Of a stretch of 17,296 bases of DNA, positions 7,476-15,590 are shown piece by piece. Every line of letters begins with the position of its first letter. The stretch's first letter is position 1. The stretch is from Candidatus Cloacimonadota bacterium. Its GTDB lineage: Bacteria; Cloacimonadota; Cloacimonadia; JGIOTU-2. The notes beneath the pieces were generated by a model. It was given only the letters and a program-made list of their open reading frames with translations. It was not told the DNA's origin and did no database searches. The stretch is taken from the NCBI GenBank assembly GCA_014382685.1, contig JACNJG010000208.1, forward strand, positions 1 through 17,296, written 5' to 3'. The translations under genes and the position numbers were made by a program.

Positions 7476-9934
7476 AAAAAACAGTTTTAATACTAAGTTT
7501 GTTATTTTTGATTTCTTTCTCTGCTTTTGCTTACGAAGCAGAAGAAATATCGCTGGCTAACTGGAAAGTCTTTACAAATACAACATATATACATCAGCTA
7601 ACCTGTAAAGGAGACTCGGTAATTTCGGCATCCTGGGGTGGGGTAAGCATATATAACACAGAGCTCGGCACCTTTACACCGATCACAAAAGGAGATGGTC
7701 TTGAAAAAAATGAGTTGTGGTCTGTGCATTATATTCCTGCGATCAATGAATATTGGTTGGGAACTTATACGGAAGGTATCTCTCGTTATCAGGATGGAGA
7801 ATTACTCAAACCATATCAATCAAATCAGGGCATAGATGGTTATTTTATCTATGATATTGATGATAATGGAGAATACATATTCGTTGCATCTGAGAACGGA
7901 CTATCTATGTTTGAGATCGTATTAGGTGGAAAACCAATATTCAAGAAAACCTTTATCTCTCCACGTTGGATTTCCAATAATAGAGTAAATAGTATTGCTA
8001 TTGATAATAACAACCGGGTTTGGGTTGCAACAGATGCAGGAATTGATTATACTGATATTGTATATGATGATATGATCCAGAGCGAAAACTGGCATCATCT
8101 CAATACATCTACTGCCGGTTACCCTCTCGCCAGTGATAAGATAAAGACTATATCCTATCAAAATTCAAGAATATATTTCGGGACTGAACACGGATTTGCT
8201 TACATAAAAGATATAGATGCAGAAATCTTTCAGTATGAGATCTTCAATGTTAGTCTTCCGAGTTATTATATTCAGGATATACAGCCCGTTACAGATTCCT
8301 TATTCCTCGTTGCTTTTGGCCGGTTTGATGATGATAATCAAAAATTTCTCAATGCTGCCGGTGTAAGTCAATATTCTTTTAACGGAATACAATGGACAGC
8401 ACAGCATTGGGATGAGGACAACGATTTTGTCGATCAGGTTTCTGATATAACTCTCGATGATGAGCAGACAATCTGGGTTTCAACTTGGGGGAATGATATC
8501 TACCGAAAAACCCTTTATGATACCTCATGGCAGAATATCAAGCGAAATTGTATCGGATTTAACTTTGTATCCTATGCTTTTATTGATGATGATCAGAGAT
8601 TGTGGACAGCGAGCGGTATTATAGGTTTTGGAGCACGTCAGGGTGTGAAAGGGATTTCGGTTTATTCCAATAATATATGGACAACCTATAATATTGTTAA
8701 CAGCAAACTTGTGGGCAATAAATCTTTTCGCATTACTCAGGATCTTGGGAAAAGAATGTGGATTAGCGACTGGAACAGAGGAATTACCCGTATCACAGAT
8801 TACGGAGAAGCAACTGAGCTGTGGCAAACAATTACGAATAGTCCAACCTGTGATGTGCCTGGCATCATAGAAGAAAATACTGTATCATTCGTTCAGGGAG
8901 ATGAATACGGCAATATATGGATAGGGGATTATAATAAGAACATCAAAATTGTTGTGAATGATGATAGTGTATATAGTTTTGAAGCGTTTGTTCCATCTTC
9001 TCATCCGGTAGATAAACAGGATCCGATCTCTATTCTTTTCTTACCCTATAACAAAGTGTGGTTTGGCGCTTACTTTAGCGGTATGCGTTACTGGAATGGA
9101 ACAGATTTTCCTGTAATTCAAGATATTTTTCTTCCAGAAGATAATCCCTTATTCTCTGGTCCTATTCTCAATATAGCTCACCAGGATTCTGATGACGGAA
9201 GATATCTCTGGGCGTGTGGTATGGATGGATTATATATGTATGATTATTATTGGCAGGAATGGTTCCGCTATACAAACGGTCTGATTGAAGATGTGAAAAT
9301 ATTTCGCTGGAATGGCATCGCGTGGGTTAATTACGATTATTATTGGTATGATGAAGAGGGTAATCCGGAATCAAGAATGGGAGCTGGTAGATCATGCCAG
9401 GTTAATCAGGTCTATGTCGATCCGCATGGGAGAAAATGGATAGCTACAAATGGCGGCGGCATCTCCATGCTTGACGAGAATAATTACTACTTCACCAATT
9501 TTACTACTGAAAATTCATCTCTTCCAAGTGATATTGTACTCTCTTTTGCTCATAATATCTATACGGGCGAGCTCTTTGTCGGAACTGCTGAAGGAGTGTG
9601 TGTATTTAATATCGGAGCTCAGATCAATAACGGGCAGGGAACCGGTAATATCGATGATGTGGTGATCTATCCAAATCCATTCAAACCTGCTGAGCATTCA
9701 TGCATCTATTTTGAGTCCAGACCTTATGCAAAACTTCCAACTGGCGAGAATAATCTGAATATCTACAATCTCGCTGGTGAATTGGTTGCTGAACTCGAGG
9801 AATCAGATCATTTCAGATTTTTTTGGGATGGTAAGAACAATGGGAAAGATGTTGCAAGCGGAATATATTTCTTCGTGCTATCATCAAAATCTGACAAGAC
9901 TTATCTGAACGGAAAATTTGCAATAATCCGCTAA
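7472..9934 (+). CDS. Secreted propeller-repeat protein with C-terminal FlgD/T9SS-like domain
   Basis: An 820-residue exported protein. Residues 1-20 form a clear Sec signal peptide (KK, a hydrophobic run, then FAYEAEE). The middle carries repeated blades of the 'two component regulator propeller' type, recognised by short W-I/V-x-T/G cores: VWVATDAGIDY, IWVSTWGNDIY, LWTASGIIGFG, MWISDWNRGIT, IWIGDYNKNI, VWFGAYFSGMRYW, LWACGMDGLY, KWIATNGGGISML and LFVGTAEGVCVF. At least nine are visible. The last 90 residues form a beta domain starting VVIYPNPFKP and ending near WDGKNNGKDVASGIYFFVL and GKFAIIR, as in the FlgD-like/secretion-tail domains of FCB bacteria. There are no kinase or membrane segments beyond the signal peptide, so despite the repeat name it is not a sensor kinase. 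Its start overlaps the WecA-like gene by ATGA, which places it in the polysaccharide operon. The cell-surface role is inferred and its ligand is unknown. Confidence 0.82.
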   Translation: MKKTVLILSLLFLISFSAFAYEAEEISLANWKVFTNTTYIHQLTCKGDSVISASWGGVSIYNTELGTFTPITKGDGLEKNELWSVHYIPAINEYWLGTYTEGISRYQDGELLKPYQSNQGIDGYFIYDIDDNGEYIFVASENGLSMFEIVLGGKPIFKKTFISPRWISNNRVNSIAIDNNNRVWVATDAGIDYTDIVYDDMIQSENWHHLNTSTAGYPLASDKIKTISYQNSRIYFGTEHGFAYIKDIDAEIFQYEIFNVSLPSYYIQDIQPVTDSLFLVAFGRFDDDNQKFLNAAGVSQYSFNGIQWTAQHWDEDNDFVDQVSDITLDDEQTIWVSTWGNDIYRKTLYDTSWQNIKRNCIGFNFVSYAFIDDDQRLWTASGIIGFGARQGVKGISVYSNNIWTTYNIVNSKLVGNKSFRITQDLGKRMWISDWNRGITRITDYGEATELWQTITNSPTCDVPGIIEENTVSFVQGDEYGNIWIGDYNKNIKIVVNDDSVYSFEAFVPSSHPVDKQDPISILFLPYNKVWFGAYFSGMRYWNGTDFPVIQDIFLPEDNPLFSGPILNIAHQDSDDGRYLWACGMDGLYMYDYYWQEWFRYTNGLIEDVKIFRWNGIAWVNYDYYWYDEEGNPESRMGAGRSCQVNQVYVDPHGRKWIATNGGGISMLDENNYYFTNFTTENSSLPSDIVLSFAHNIYTGELFVGTAEGVCVFNIGAQINNGQGTGNIDDVVIYPNPFKPAEHSCIYFESRPYAKLPTGENNLNIYNLAGELVAELEESDHFRFFWDGKNNGKDVASGIYFFVLSSKSDKTYLNGKFAIIR

Positions 9935-9952
9935 TGTGCAATCGGAGTAAAA

Positions 9953-12037
9953 GTGGCATTCCAGTTGCATGATAATATACAATTTGTTCCGGGTGTCGGG
10001 CCAAAAAGGGCAAAACTTCTCAATAAATTAGGTGTAAAAACAGTTAAAGATCTGCTCTTTTACTTTCCGAGAGATTACCTTAATAAAATTTCTGACAAGC
10101 GTATTGCAGACTTGAAGATCAATGATATAGCAAGTGTAAAAGGGCGTATTACCGATTTTAACACAAAAGAGAGTAGATTTCAAAAGCAGCAATTCCGCGT
10201 ATTTATTTCTGATGGAACCGGTTATCTTACTTTAATGTGGTTCCGTCCAAGTCCATGGCTTATCAAGCAATTTGAAGTTGGCAAAGAGATTTATATACTT
10301 GGGAAAATTCAGTACTACTATAATAAATTATGTATGATCCACCCTGATTTTGAGATCCGCCAGCTGGCGGATAAAGAAAAGAAAAGTTTTTGGGTCGAGC
10401 AGGATATTCTACCTTTGTATCATCTAACCGAGGGAATCTCTAATAAAGTATTACGAAAAATCATTCGAACTGTTTTATCTCAAGACCTTTTTCTTGATGA
10501 AACAATACCAACATATATAAGAGATTCTAAGCAGCTTATGCCATTGAATGAAGCTCTGCATAAGATACATATTCCTGATTCTAATGAGGATATGGCTGCA
10601 TCACGCAAAAGGTTTGTATTTGAGGAATTATTTTTCCTCGAGCTGATGCTTGCAAGAAAGAAAGTGAACTGGCATAAAGCTTCGGGTTATTCTATGGATC
10701 TGAAAAAAACCTATACTACCAAATTGAAAAAAGCGCTTCCTTTTACACTTACAAATGCTCAGAAACGTGTGCTCAACGAGATCGTTGAAGATATGAAATC
10801 TTCCCATCAAATGAATAGACTGCTGCAAGGGGATGTAGGTTCTGGAAAGACAATAATTTCGATTTTTGCGATGCTGCTGGCTATTGAGAATGACTTTCAG
10901 GCAGCGATCATGGCACCTACAGAAATACTTGCAACCCAGCATTACTTCTCTTTAAAGGAATTCCTCGAAAATTTTGGACTGCGTGTAGAGCTTTTACTTG
11001 GGGGCGTTTATGCAGGAAAAGAGGAAACCAAAGCAGCCATAGAAAGCGGTGATGTGAATATTGTAATTGGCACACACTCGCTCATTCAGAAAGATGTAAA
11101 TTTTCATAAACTCGGTATGGTTGTGATCGATGAGCAGCATCGTTTTGGAGTGATGCAGCGGCTTACATTAACTCAGAAAGGACAAACGCCGGATAAACTT
11201 ATCATGAGCGCAACTCCAATTCCTCGCTCTCTTGCACTTACCGTTTATGGAGATCTCGACGTCAGTATAATTGATGAGTTGCCACCTTATAAAAAGGAAA
11301 TTTACACTAATTGGATTTCCTCTGATAAAAAATCACAGGTTTATGATTTCATCAAAAAGCAGCTCAATGGCGGACGTCAGGTTTATATCGTATGTCCGCT
11401 TGTTGAGGAATCTGAGAAATCGATCCGCCAGCTGGCGGATGCTACCAATACATATAAAGAATTGCAGGAAACTGTGTTTTCAAAGTTTAATGTAGGACTG
11501 CTTCATGGAAGAATGTCCAATCAGGAAAAAGACGAGATCATGCATGCCTTCAAGGAGCACAAGATTGACGTGCTGGTCTCAACTACAGTCATCGAAGTTG
11601 GTATCGATGTGCCAAATGCAACGATCATGATGATCGAACATGCAGAGCGTTTCGGGCTGTCACAACTTCATCAGCTTAGAGGACGTGTCGGCAGAGGTGC
11701 TCATAAATCTTACTGCGTGCTTGTTGTCTACGAACCGATCAGTGAAGAAGCAATGATACGTCTCAATACATTGAAAGAGACCAATGACGGATTCCGCATT
11801 TCTGAAGTTGATCTCGAACTGCGTGGACCTGGTGAATTTTTCGGAACCAAACAGTCGGGTCTGCCTGCATTTCGGATTGCAAATATCGTCCGGGACAGAC
11901 CAATTCTTGAAGATGCCCGAAAACTTGCATTTGAAATTATCCAAAATGATTACAATCTCGATGATGAAGTAAATAGGGAATTGAAAGAAAAGTATAAAAA
12001 GTATTATTTGAAGAGGGAGAAGTTGTTTAGTTATTGA
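9953..12037 (+). CDS. recG: ATP-dependent DNA helicase RecG
   Basis: A 694-residue RecG, full length for the family; it remodels stalled forks and branched DNA in the cytoplasm. Domains in order: helix-hairpin VPGVGPKRAKLL (12-23); OB-fold wedge (about 55-135) that splits the fork; Walker A GDVGSGKT (293-300); motif Ia APTEILATQH (321-330); DEQH box (393-396); motif III SATPIPR (419-425); motif IV/V region around LLHGRM and TTVIEVGIDVPNA; motif VI QLRGRVGRG (574-582); and the C-terminal RecG segment RGPGEFFGTKQSG. The start is GTG 9953, with GGAG at 9944-9947. Two copies of the hexapeptide IRQLAD (135-140 and 491-496) are each encoded by an identical 18-bp palindrome. Both lie in linkers between conserved blocks, so the catalytic motifs are intact. 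The gene lies 18 nt after the propeller gene and may share its transcript. Confidence 0.97.
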   Translation: MAFQLHDNIQFVPGVGPKRAKLLNKLGVKTVKDLLFYFPRDYLNKISDKRIADLKINDIASVKGRITDFNTKESRFQKQQFRVFISDGTGYLTLMWFRPSPWLIKQFEVGKEIYILGKIQYYYNKLCMIHPDFEIRQLADKEKKSFWVEQDILPLYHLTEGISNKVLRKIIRTVLSQDLFLDETIPTYIRDSKQLMPLNEALHKIHIPDSNEDMAASRKRFVFEELFFLELMLARKKVNWHKASGYSMDLKKTYTTKLKKALPFTLTNAQKRVLNEIVEDMKSSHQMNRLLQGDVGSGKTIISIFAMLLAIENDFQAAIMAPTEILATQHYFSLKEFLENFGLRVELLLGGVYAGKEETKAAIESGDVNIVIGTHSLIQKDVNFHKLGMVVIDEQHRFGVMQRLTLTQKGQTPDKLIMSATPIPRSLALTVYGDLDVSIIDELPPYKKEIYTNWISSDKKSQVYDFIKKQLNGGRQVYIVCPLVEESEKSIRQLADATNTYKELQETVFSKFNVGLLHGRMSNQEKDEIMHAFKEHKIDVLVSTTVIEVGIDVPNATIMMIEHAERFGLSQLHQLRGRVGRGAHKSYCVLVVYEPISEEAMIRLNTLKETNDGFRISEVDLELRGPGEFFGTKQSGLPAFRIANIVRDRPILEDARKLAFEIIQNDYNLDDEVNRELKEKYKKYYLKREKLFSY
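10355..10372. repeat. 18-bp perfect palindrome inside recG, copy 1
   Basis: ATCCGCCAGCTGGCGGAT equals its own reverse complement and is much more GC-rich than its surroundings. It lies in frame in recG and encodes IRQLAD at residues 135-140, just after the OB wedge (PDFE | KEKKS). Flanking bases do not extend the palindrome. An identical copy occurs 1068 bp downstream in the same gene. Confidence 0.9.
11423..11440. repeat. 18-bp perfect palindrome inside recG, copy 2
   Basis: Identical to the copy at 10355-10372 and read in the same frame, again giving IRQLAD (residues 491-496). It interrupts the stretch VCPLVEESEKS | ATNTYKELQ, a variable linker in the second helicase lobe ahead of LLHGRM. 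The flanks of the two copies are unrelated, so the shared unit is close to the palindrome itself. Confidence 0.9.
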
Positions 12038-12280
12038 AGGGGACAGAATGGAATCAGAATTTGTTGTGTAGAGGAGAAATTTGCACCCGAAAGTACAGAG
12101 ATAGAATTTTGTCGAAAGAAAATTGTGTCAGATTTAATTATTGTATCAAACAAACTCAAACTTGCTCACATCAAACAATCCCGATTACACAACAATAATA
12201 CGAGAATAAATCCCAAGTAAAGGGGGATAAATACTCATTATATGGAGAAGTGCTCATGCAAATTCAGCAATATCTATGTC
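12038..12280. other. Convergent intergenic gap, no gene recognised
   Basis: 243 nt between the stop of recG (+) and the stop of the M16 protease gene (-). I see no ORF worth calling, no clear GC-rich hairpin followed by a T run, and no tRNA. The only structure noticed is a 10-bp inverted repeat, TTGTTGTGTA at 12061-12070 and TACACAACAA at 12186-12195. It is spaced too widely for a normal terminator. Confidence 0.5.
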
Positions 12281-13525
12281 TCATTCATTCTCTGATGCCT
12301 TCAGAATCGTTGTAACAAAATTTTCTTTATCAAATATTCTTTGGGCTACACGTTGTATGTCTTTGGGTTTGATATCTTCTATTTGTGAGATCAGTCTGTC
12401 TATTGGATATATCTCTTTCATGTAAATATACTGCTTTGCAAGCCGATTCATACGTGCAGAAGTACTCTCCAGACCGATCAATATACTTGATTTGAGTAAT
12501 GCTTTTATGCGTTCAAGCTCTATTTCCTCGACAGGATTCTCCATGATAGACCGGATCTCTTTGCGGATCAATTCAATACTTTTCTTGCTGTTTTTTGGGT
12601 TTGTGGCAGCATAAATACCTATACAGCCGGTATCGTGAAAAAAGTCTGCAAATGACCCGATATCATAGGAAATTCCGTGTTTCTCTCGTATATTCTGAAA
12701 AAGCCGGGAGCTCATCCCTCCGGAAAGAATTGCATTAAGCGTAAGAAGAATATATCGGTCTTCATCAGTATAGGAAAAGGTGCGAGTTCCAATACACATA
12801 TGGCATTGATGATTTGCATTTTTTGTGTACACATGCTTATATTTTTTTATCGATGTAGGTGAACTCAACGCTCGGTCTGAAGGCGTTATGGTAGATCTGT
12901 CATAATTGAAATATTTCTCCACGAAACGAACCAGCTTTTGATGGTCGATATAACCGGATGCGGAGATAATAAAACGATCCGGCTTATAATTCTCGGACAT
13001 AAAAGCCGTGCATGTATTTTTTTCAAAACAAAGAACTTCCTCTTTATAGCCCACGATCGGGTATCCAAGCGAATTATCCGGGAATGAATTTTCATAGAAA
13101 AGGTCGAAAATCAAATCACCCGGAGTATCTTGAATGTCATTTATTTCATCGATGACCACTTCTTTTTCTTTTTGTAGTTCTTCATCGGGAAATGTGGAGT
13201 GAAGAAGCAGATCAGAGATTAGGTCAACACTCTGTTCAAGGTTCTCTTCTAAGCATCGTGCATAAATGCAAGTATATTCTTTACTTGTAAAGGCATTAAC
13301 CGATCCGCCGAGAGATTCCAGAAAATTGGCGATCTCGATCTTTGAACGGGACTCAGTGCCTTTAAATAGCATATGCTCAAGAAAATGAGCGATACCACGA
13401 TTATGAACTGTCTCATCTCTGGAGCCGGCATTGATCCATGCACCAATGGAGATAGAGCGCACATGTTCTATATGTTCGGACAGGACAGTAATTCCATTGT
13501 TTAGAATTGTTTTTTTATAACTCAT
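12281..13525 (-). CDS. M16-family zinc metalloprotease (processing-peptidase-like)
   Basis: A 414-residue single-unit M16 peptidase. The inverted zinc motif HxxEH is present as HFLEH (His47, Glu50, His51). The distant third ligand falls at Glu127 in EKEVVIDEI, 76 residues on, which is the family spacing. The second half has REKHGISYDIGSFADFF followed by TGCIGIYAATNP, the Arg/Tyr substrate-binding region of M16 peptidases. It resembles the bacterial YmxG/mitochondrial processing-peptidase-beta branch; M16B members can work as homodimers. There is no signal peptide, so it is probably cytoplasmic. I start it at ATG 13525, one base after the coaD stop. A longer in-frame version from 13606 would read back through coaD and adds a basic tail unlike the family. 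The ribosome site is weak (AAAGAA), suggesting coupling to coaD. The substrate is unknown. Confidence 0.92.
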   Translation of the reverse strand: MSYKKTILNNGITVLSEHIEHVRSISIGAWINAGSRDETVHNRGIAHFLEHMLFKGTESRSKIEIANFLESLGGSVNAFTSKEYTCIYARCLEENLEQSVDLISDLLLHSTFPDEELQKEKEVVIDEINDIQDTPGDLIFDLFYENSFPDNSLGYPIVGYKEEVLCFEKNTCTAFMSENYKPDRFIISASGYIDHQKLVRFVEKYFNYDRSTITPSDRALSSPTSIKKYKHVYTKNANHQCHMCIGTRTFSYTDEDRYILLTLNAILSGGMSSRLFQNIREKHGISYDIGSFADFFHDTGCIGIYAATNPKNSKKSIELIRKEIRSIMENPVEEIELERIKALLKSSILIGLESTSARMNRLAKQYIYMKEIYPIDRLISQIEDIKPKDIQRVAQRIFDKENFVTTILKASENE

Positions 13526-13526
13526 A

Positions 13527-14015
13527 TTATTCTTTTTCTTTGAATTTTTCTGCCATTTTTTCGCGTATGGATTCCGGCACATATCCATTGATCGATCCGC
13601 CCGCACTGAGTATCTGTTTTACCAAACTTGAACTGAGATAGAGATACTTGATTTGAGGGATCAAAAATACAGTTTCAACTTCTTTGGAAAGTGTTCTATT
13701 TGCAAGAGCGATCTGCAATTCATATTCAAAATCCGATACCGCACGAAGTCCACGAATCATTACGGAACTGTCTCTATTCATTACATAATTAACTGCGAGC
13801 CCTGAAAAGGATTCGACTTCCACGTTTGGGATATGTTTTGTTCCTTCCCTTGTAAGCTCGACTCGCTCTTCCAGAGTAAACAAACATTCTTTATAGGTTT
13901 CCTCTGCAACTCCAATAATAACTTTGTTAAATATTCCTGCAGCACGTTCGATGATGTCTATATGTCCGTTTGTGATCGGGTCAAATGTACCTGGATAAAT
14001 TGCTATTTCTTTCAT
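13527..14015 (-). CDS. coaD: Phosphopantetheine adenylyltransferase
   Basis: A 162-residue CoaD, normal family length. It joins ATP and 4'-phosphopantetheine to give dephospho-CoA, the penultimate step of coenzyme A synthesis, in the cytoplasm. The nucleotidyltransferase signature GTFDPITNGH has the (T/H)xGH box at residues 15-18. The substrate-binding RGLRAVSDFEYE is at 88-99, and the second ATP-binding motif is SSSLVKQI at 128-135. The ATG is at 14015, with AAGGAA formed by the end of the preceding gene and the 9-nt gap. It lies between the aminopeptidase and the M16 protease in one operon. Its neighbours have no obvious metabolic link to CoA. Confidence 0.97.
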   Translation of the reverse strand: MKEIAIYPGTFDPITNGHIDIIERAAGIFNKVIIGVAEETYKECLFTLEERVELTREGTKHIPNVEVESFSGLAVNYVMNRDSSVMIRGLRAVSDFEYELQIALANRTLSKEVETVFLIPQIKYLYLSSSLVKQILSAGGSINGYVPESIREKMAEKFKEKE

Positions 14016-14024
14016 AAATATTCC

Positions 14025-15254
14025 TTATTTTTTCATGATATTTTCGATGTCAGTGATCTCTTTTGGTATATCTTTTGAAAGATTCTCATGTCCGTCTTTT
14101 GTCACAAGAATATCATCTTCTATACGGACACCAATCTTCTCTTCAGGAATGTAAATACCGGGTTCAACCGTGATAACATATCCTGCTTCAAGTTTTTTGG
14201 CATGATCAACAAGATCATGGGCTTGTAGCCCTAATTGATGACTTACCGAGTGCATATAATATTTTTTATACTCTTCGTCTTTTTTGATAAGGTTTAATTC
14301 TTTAAGTGCCTTCTTTATCAATTTTACTGTCTCTTCCTGCAAATCACGTAATGTAATACCTGGTTTCACTTTTTTGATGATAGCTTTATTCACTTCGAGG
14401 ACAGCTTGATATACTTCCTTTTGGCGTTTTGTAAATGTTCCATTTGCAGGATAGGTTCGTGTGATATCAGCACAATATTCATTCCACTTGGCTCCCACAT
14501 CAGCAAGTACAAGATCATCTGAACCAACTTTGCCAGTATTCTTTTCATAATGTAGAATTGTTGCATTTTTGCCGCTTGCAATTATGGGGGAGAAGGCAAG
14601 CTGCTTTGCATTATTTCGAATACATTCATAACGGAAATGTGCCTCAAGCTCATATTCCATCATACCGGGCTCTGTGTGAGTAATGAGATTGTGTATTGCA
14701 TCATTTGTGATACTGATCGCTTTTTTTATATTTTCGATCTCATCAGCTTTTTTTACTGAGCGGAGGATAGTCATAAAGTGTCCGGGATGCATAATCTTAA
14801 GAGCCGGATAATGGGCTGTGATCTCTTTAAGCTGGAATAATGAATCTGTTAAATTTGCACCGATTTTATTCGCTACATGATCATAAAAGCAGACTTCTAT
14901 GGAAAGCGCATACATTTGAAGAATTCTTGGAAATTCATCGATGAAAAATATTTGGTCGATTCCTGAAATTTTCTTTGCATCCTCTTTCGATAGTTTTTTC
15001 CCGATCCAGACTTCCATTTCCGGAATATTTCTTTCAATGAAAAGAATACTGAGATTCGTCTTCCCGTTTTTATGAAGCAAAATTTGGGCATTAGCAATTT
15101 TCAATCCTGTTAGATAAAAAAAGTTCGCATTTTGCTCGAAATCAACGGGCAGACTACCTGCATCTGAAACAGTTGCCGAGAACACAGCATTGCTCTTATC
15201 TGGCAAAAGTTCAAATAGTTGTTTTCTATTCGAAGTGAAGAATTGTTTATCCAT
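14025..15254 (-). CDS. pepP: Xaa-Pro aminopeptidase, M24B family
   Basis: A 409-residue cytoplasmic metallopeptidase that removes an N-terminal residue preceding proline. Residues 1 to about 135 form the AMP_N domain (FFYLTG at 45-50); the rest is the pita-bread catalytic domain. All five metal ligands of the family are visible: Asp252 and Asp263 in LADVGAKWNEYCADITRTYP, His339 in HSVSHQLG, Glu364 in TVEPGIY and Glu379 in GVRIEDD. His346 in GLQAHD matches the conserved active-site histidine. The AMP_N domain and the RIEDD ending favour aminopeptidase P over prolidase, though the two are hard to separate on sequence alone. The ATG at 15254 has AAGAAGGA shortly upstream. It is the first gene of the minus-strand operon, 9 nt ahead of coaD. 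Confidence 0.9.
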   Translation of the reverse strand: MDKQFFTSNRKQLFELLPDKSNAVFSATVSDAGSLPVDFEQNANFFYLTGLKIANAQILLHKNGKTNLSILFIERNIPEMEVWIGKKLSKEDAKKISGIDQIFFIDEFPRILQMYALSIEVCFYDHVANKIGANLTDSLFQLKEITAHYPALKIMHPGHFMTILRSVKKADEIENIKKAISITNDAIHNLITHTEPGMMEYELEAHFRYECIRNNAKQLAFSPIIASGKNATILHYEKNTGKVGSDDLVLADVGAKWNEYCADITRTYPANGTFTKRQKEVYQAVLEVNKAIIKKVKPGITLRDLQEETVKLIKKALKELNLIKKDEEYKKYYMHSVSHQLGLQAHDLVDHAKKLEAGYVITVEPGIYIPEEKIGVRIEDDILVTKDGHENLSKDIPKEITDIENIMKK

Positions 15255-15440
15255 GTATCCTTCTTGAATAAATTTTTCACAAAACTTGGTTTCGTTGAAG
15301 ATATTGGCAATATTTTTATTATAAATTGGTTTGGATCGTTGGTCTCCGAACCTTGATTAATTGATTTCTCAATAGTCACTGAATTATCAATTCCTTACAA
15401 ATTTCAGCAAAAAAAATTCTGAATATCCAATGAAACACAC
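15255..15440. other. Leader and upstream region of the minus-strand operon
   Basis: A non-coding, A/T-rich spacer ahead of pepP. On the minus strand there is a possible -10 box TATAAT (15323 down to 15318) with no convincing -35. Between it and the gene is an odd-length palindrome, ATATTG-G-CAATAT (15301-15313), which could be an operator or a short hairpin. A 7-bp inverted repeat, AATTGAT/ATCAATT, lies at 15359-15392. All of these are weak, and no small ORF is called. Confidence 0.35.
15318..15323 (-). promoter_or_regulatory. Possible -10 box for the pepP-coaD-M16 operon
   Basis: The minus strand reads TATAAT here, 64 nt before the pepP start. The hexamer expected about 17 bp further upstream (around 15341-15346, GAGACC on the minus strand) does not resemble TTGACA. 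The call rests on the single hexamer in an A/T-rich stretch. Confidence 0.3.
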
Positions 15441-15442
15441 CT

Positions 15443-15530
15443 CCTCCGACAGCTGGCGGATACTCCTCTCAAGAGGAGATTTTCTCTGCCTGCCACGGCG
15501 TAGTTAAACGGAGACGGGAAGAATCTCGCA
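15443..15530. repeat. Cluster of short palindromic repeats, including degenerate recG-type palindrome
   Basis: A GC-richer island between A/T-rich flanks. TCCGACAGCTGGCGGA (15445-15460) is the recG palindrome core with one mismatch (A at 15449). Next comes a tight hairpin, CTCCTCT-CA-AGAGGAG (15463-15478). Then comes a stretch around TGCCTGCCACGGCGTAG and ACGGAGACGGG (about 15487-15520). From memory it resembles a dispersed palindromic repeat seen in many metagenome-derived genomes; that resemblance is recollection and not a search result. No coding function is inferred. Confidence 0.55.
15463..15478. repeat. Short hairpin, 7-bp perfect stem
   Basis: CTCCTCT and AGAGGAG are exact reverse complements separated by CA. 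There is a T-rich run just after it on the + strand (ATTTTC), but no gene ends nearby on that strand. It is therefore better read as part of the repeat cluster than as a terminator. Confidence 0.5.
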
Positions 15531-15570
15531 AAAACGTTTAGATTAACGAACAGGGAGACTCTTCTCCGCC

Positions 15571-15576
15571 TATAAT
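15571..15576 (+). promoter_or_regulatory. Candidate -10 box of the DUF1670 operon
   Basis: A perfect TATAAT lies 2 bp before the palindrome at 15579. A start about 7 bp downstream would fall inside that palindrome, the classic place for an autoregulatory operator. The -35 is poor: CGAACA with an 18-bp spacer keeps only the ACA half. The strength of the call comes from the position of the box and not from a full promoter. Confidence 0.45.
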
Positions 15577-15578
15577 TG

Positions 15579-15590
15579 TGCCATATGGCA
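15579..15590. promoter_or_regulatory. 12-bp perfect palindrome TGCCATATGGCA, left copy
   Basis: A self-complementary 12-mer just downstream of TATAAT and ahead of the DUF1670 genes. An identical 12-mer lies at 17279-17290, immediately after those genes. I saw no third copy. With random sequence the chance of a given 12-mer recurring in 17 kb is about one in a thousand, so the pair is unlikely to be accidental. It could be an operator for the helix-turn-helix-rich proteins encoded between the copies, or a recombination/target site bounding a cassette. Confidence 0.65.

Noticed and set aside
13526..13606. N-terminal extension of the M16 protease back to 13606
   Set aside because: It would read through the 3' end of coaD in another frame and adds a basic tail (for example KKWQKNSKKKNN) not typical of the family. 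ATG 13525, one base after the coaD stop, gives the normal M16 start MSYKKTILNNG.
15463..15478. Rho-independent terminator
   Set aside because: The stem is only 7 bp with a 2-nt loop, the T run is broken, and no + strand gene ends before it within 3 kb.
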